Source: Pelargonium cotyledonis
Taxonomy: Eukaryota; Streptophyta; Magnoliopsida; Geraniales; Geraniaceae
NCBI GenBank assembly: GCA_036897625.1
Contig: JAYMTA010000272.1
Coordinates: 1 to 32,576 of the forward strand
DNA: 32,576 nucleotides
Reading direction: 5' to 3'
The notes beneath the pieces are model-generated. The model was not told where the DNA came from and did no database searches. It saw only the letters and a program-made list of their open reading frames with translations. Below are positions 29,950 through 32,576 of the stretch, piece after piece (the stretch's first letter is position 1; the number at the start of each line of letters is the position of its first letter). The translations under genes and the position numbers were made by a program.

Positions 29950-30014
29950 TTGATTTGTTGTTGTTGTCGTTGTTGTATTGACTTAAAATGGTTTCTTGAA
30001 CACAAATGTGTTCG

Positions 30015-30022
30015 GGTTTATA
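30015..30022 (-). promoter_or_regulatory. TATA box of nsLTP 2
   Basis: The minus strand reads TGTATAAACCCG, about 65 bp upstream of the ATG at 29949. It matches the position of the TATA box of nsLTP 1. Confidence 0.6.
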
Positions 30023-31572
30023 CAGTGAAGAGAGAAAGAAAGTAACTACTGATTTTGTCTTGAAACGAGCGTTCTTACTTTTAGGATAGTAACTAGTTAG
30101 GCAAGATTCGAAAGTGAGAATCTCGTTCTTCGTGTTTTGATTGTGACTTTTTAGTAATCAAAATTGGATGTGATTAAAATGAAAATATTTTGAGGGTCGG
30201 GCCCACACCGGTTAGAAATCGGTTATGGATTGAGATCGGACCGGAGTCATTCGAAATGGACCGTTCATGTTTGATTGAATATTTCTTCTAAAATTAAAAC
30301 TTGAAATGTAAGTGGAGTGAAGTTGGTGAGAAATAATAGACTAACTTATATAAAAAAAATAATAAATAAATTATACTAATAATGAGGATTGGTTGTTGTT
30401 ATGTGGTTTTTTGAACACAAAGAACGTGTTTCTACGTAAAGAAGCAAACTATGAAGCTTTTGGTTCTGTCTCAAAATCAGCGTTTATTTCTATTTTCAAC
30501 AAAAAGTAACAATTAGTTAAGCAAATATAATGTGTTTGCTGAACAATATCGGGTGCGAACCAAATTTGATGATAGTTGAGTATCGGGACCATACTAATAT
30601 CTAATCGATCGGTTTTGAGCTGGACCTGACCAAAATTGCACGGGTCATACCATATTTGGACCGTACCCATATCTAATTGGTCTTGAAGTTGTAGAATACC
30701 ATAAATGGACCATACCCATTTTTGGTTGTGACCATCATGGTCTAATTAGGTTGTGGACTCCTCTAAGTTGTAGAATATTTACTAATGTTCATAGATCTGC
30801 CCAATTAATTCAATATGTAGCATCATCTCCTAATAACTCCTTGTCTAACCTACATTTTAAATTAATAATACTGGATCTAAATATCTCATCACGAAATATA
30901 TACAAACAGATTTAACCGCTAAACGCACACATCCGTGCACGCATACATATATATTCTTAGTTAATTGGTCGTACATGAGTACTCCTTAACAGAGACCCAT
31001 GTTGATTAAGGAGCGTATGCATAAGTTTGTCTACGCTAATGTGTGTGACATTTCTTTACGAACACGCAAAGAAGATTGTTTCAACAAGGTTATGATCAAA
31101 TTTTCTCAATGATACGTAAAAGTTTATAAGTAAATCAATCAGTGACATCCTGGCACATGTTTGTCCTAACAATTTGTTCAACATATGATGTTCATGAGAC
31201 TTGGGCCAAGGTTTGATCCAAATAAAAATCATGTATAATTTGGCCCAAGAACACAAAAATGTGACAACAATTTTAATAGGCCCAAAAGCAAAGTAGCTAG
31301 AACACATATTTTTTGTCATTAAATATCACATGGTATAGCTTAGATTGGCATGTAACACCAACAAGTACAACATTAGTAGCTTTTGATCTATAGCTACTAA
31401 TTTTTAAGCCACAATAGTCCATACATTGATAGATTTGAAGATCATTAATTTAATAAAAACACTTAATTAACTTAGAAGTGAAGAAGCTAAAAACTTCATA
31501 AACCTAATCTTAGTTAAAGCTCTTATTATTAGCTTCATATATGATCCACTAATAAGCTGCTCCATCTTCATT
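30023..31572. other. intergenic between nsLTP 2 and nsLTP 3
   Basis: Noncoding AT-rich DNA. About 30545-30720 holds repeated GGACC(A/G)TACCCATAT-like words. The block 30757-30965 matches 27898-28160 (GTAGAATATTTA.TAATG, GATCTGCC.AAT, TCTA.CCTAACCTACATTTTAA). The right end should hold the nsLTP 3 3' UTR. No gene is seen. Confidence 0.55.
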
Positions 31573-32576
31573 TTACTGCACACTGCAATAGAGAAACCAA
31601 CAAAAAGAAGATTAGTTTATCAACTTAACCCCATATTGTGTGTATATTAGAGCTGATAATTTGGTCTCGGGTCGAGTTTTATCAGGTTTGGATTGGAAAG
31701 ATCTACGTTCAACCTGAATTAATTAGAGAAGTGCAAGCTTGGGTTTTACGTGTAAAATGAACAAGTTCTTGTGTTTTTGCACACTAGAACCGACTCGAAA
31801 ATTAATCAGTTCTATTAATTAATATTTTTTATCCAAAAAAATATGGATTGGGTTTCGGTTTAAATTGTCGGCTTTGGTATATATACGTGTATGTCTAGTA
31901 CAAAGTTCGGTTTTTTAGTTGCTTCAACAAAAATTCGTGGATTCAATAGGATGTTTTGCGCCTTAAAAATCAATAGAGCGGGTATAAATGACGAGTAAGG
32001 GATGTCTATTAGACCCGCGACACGACAACGAATTTTATCGATCGATAAGAACAAATATGAGGAAAGTAACGGGACATGTAAGAACGAGAGAAAAATAGTT
32101 CGATAAAAACGGATGTTTTTGACCCGTGACCCATATTTTCAAGCCTGCCCGTTCTAAGTGATGGACAAGTTGGGACTCAAAGGAAGTTGACCATTGCGAG
32201 CATGTGCTTTTTGAGTCGGACCATTTAGACCCACGACCCGTATTGTCGAGTATTGATGTGGAAAAACTACAATAATAAGGTTTAATCGAAGAATAGGAAC
32301 ATAATCGAATAAAGTGATGTAAGAACTGACGAAAAATAGTTAGATAAAAACTCGATACCCAAATTTTCAAGTAACCTTTTTTTTTCGATAAATTACAAAA
32401 ATACCTGTCGCAGTTAGTGTTTGGGCTGATCTTGTACGGAATGTTGACCTGGCACTTGGCCGGTAGTCCGGCGGCGAGGCCGAGGTTGAAGTTGGAGTAG
32501 GATATGCCATTGACGGCGTTTTTCAAGCACCGGCAGGCGGACCGGCGACCCGGGGGGGGCCTGGGGGGGGGGGCGA
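31573..32576 (-). CDS. nonspecific lipid-transfer protein, type 1 (copy 3), partial
   Basis: The 10-nt last coding exon (31573-31582, acceptor CTATTGCAG|TGTG) and the 3' part of exon 1 (32405 to the window edge) are present on the minus strand, separated by an 822-bp intron. The visible protein reads [20 protein letters not shown], then [19 protein letters not shown], and ends DSVQ. It carries the CxC pair and the last two cysteines of the nsLTP pattern; the start and first cysteines lie beyond the edge. The last 25 bases are long G runs that do not give the expected family sequence upstream of SACRC, so the edge is probably low-quality sequence. The C-terminus differs from copies 1 and 2 (SVQ against SVN), so this is the most diverged of the three. 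Confidence 0.88.
31649..31870 (+). repeat. dispersed repeat copy with AGAGCTGATAA end, in the nsLTP 3 intron
   Basis: It begins AGAGCTGATAATTTGG and contains CTCGGGTCGAGTTTT and GGTTTTACGTGTAAAATGAA, matching the word order of the copy in VAL2 intron 11. It lies inside the long intron of nsLTP 3 and partly explains its size. Confidence 0.45.
32090..32375. repeat. imperfect direct repeats in the nsLTP 3 intron
   Basis: GAGAAAAATAGTTCGATAAAAAC (about 32079-32110) recurs as GACGAAAAATAGTTAGATAAA (about 32329). Related tails are CCCGTGACCCATATTTTCAAG (about 32133), CCACGACCCGTATTGTCGAG (about 32231) and ATACCCAAATTTTCAAG (about 32355). They are old tandem or dispersed copies. Confidence 0.5.

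Noticed and set aside
1-32576. CRISPR arrays, rRNA or tRNA genes, bacterial operons
   Set aside because: No regularly spaced short repeats and no tRNA cloverleaf or rRNA-like sequence were seen. The B-box-like words belong to SINE-like sequence. The gene structures are plant nuclear.

Overview
The window is nuclear DNA of a flowering plant, most likely a eudicot. The evidence is intron-rich genes with GT-AG introns in AT-rich intergenic DNA, a P-class pentatricopeptide-repeat gene, a VAL-type B3 repressor, a receptor-like cytoplasmic kinase, a plant-mobile-domain gene and a tandem cluster of nonspecific lipid-transfer protein (nsLTP) genes. I cannot name the species from sequence alone. All exon structures below were built by hand from reading frame, splice consensus and remembered family sequences; no alignment or search was run.

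Layout, left to right. 1-170 is a piece of a dispersed repeat. 370-1797 (+) is an intronless PPR gene. About 3590-4574 holds a possible very small minus-strand gene followed by three decayed tandem repeat units. 5436-5715 (-) is a two-exon gene for a 60-residue secreted peptide with two cysteines that I do not recognise. 6610-7005 is a broken RNase H-like (RVT_3) relic. 7849-14471 (+) is a 12-coding-exon VAL2/HSL1-type repressor with PHD-like, B3, CW and EAR parts; its leader carries an RY palindrome and a long upstream ORF that would overlap the main start. Facing it tail to tail is a four-exon receptor-like cytoplasmic pseudokinase (15680-17607, -) with a 1-kb intron in its leader. 20189-20942 (-) encodes a basic protein with about three membrane segments. 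22090-25546 (+) is a seven-exon plant-mobile-domain protein ending in a coiled coil. 26485-32576 (-) contains three nsLTP genes in a row, the third cut by the window edge.

The genes do not form one pathway. The nsLTP cluster is a true tandem family: the same intron position, a 10-nt last coding exon in each gene, and a conserved block about 0.8-1 kb upstream of the first two.

A recurring pattern is local tandem duplication at scales from 15 bp to about 480 bp. Examples are a doubled EAR core in VAL2, a doubled proline-rich decapeptide in the pseudokinase, a duplicated exon in the mobile-domain gene, and repeat arrays in introns and flanks. Most promising for follow-up are the orphan secreted peptide, the VAL2 leader (RY site plus overlapping uORF), the exon-derived repeats of the mobile-domain gene, and the nsLTP copy that has lost a conserved cysteine.
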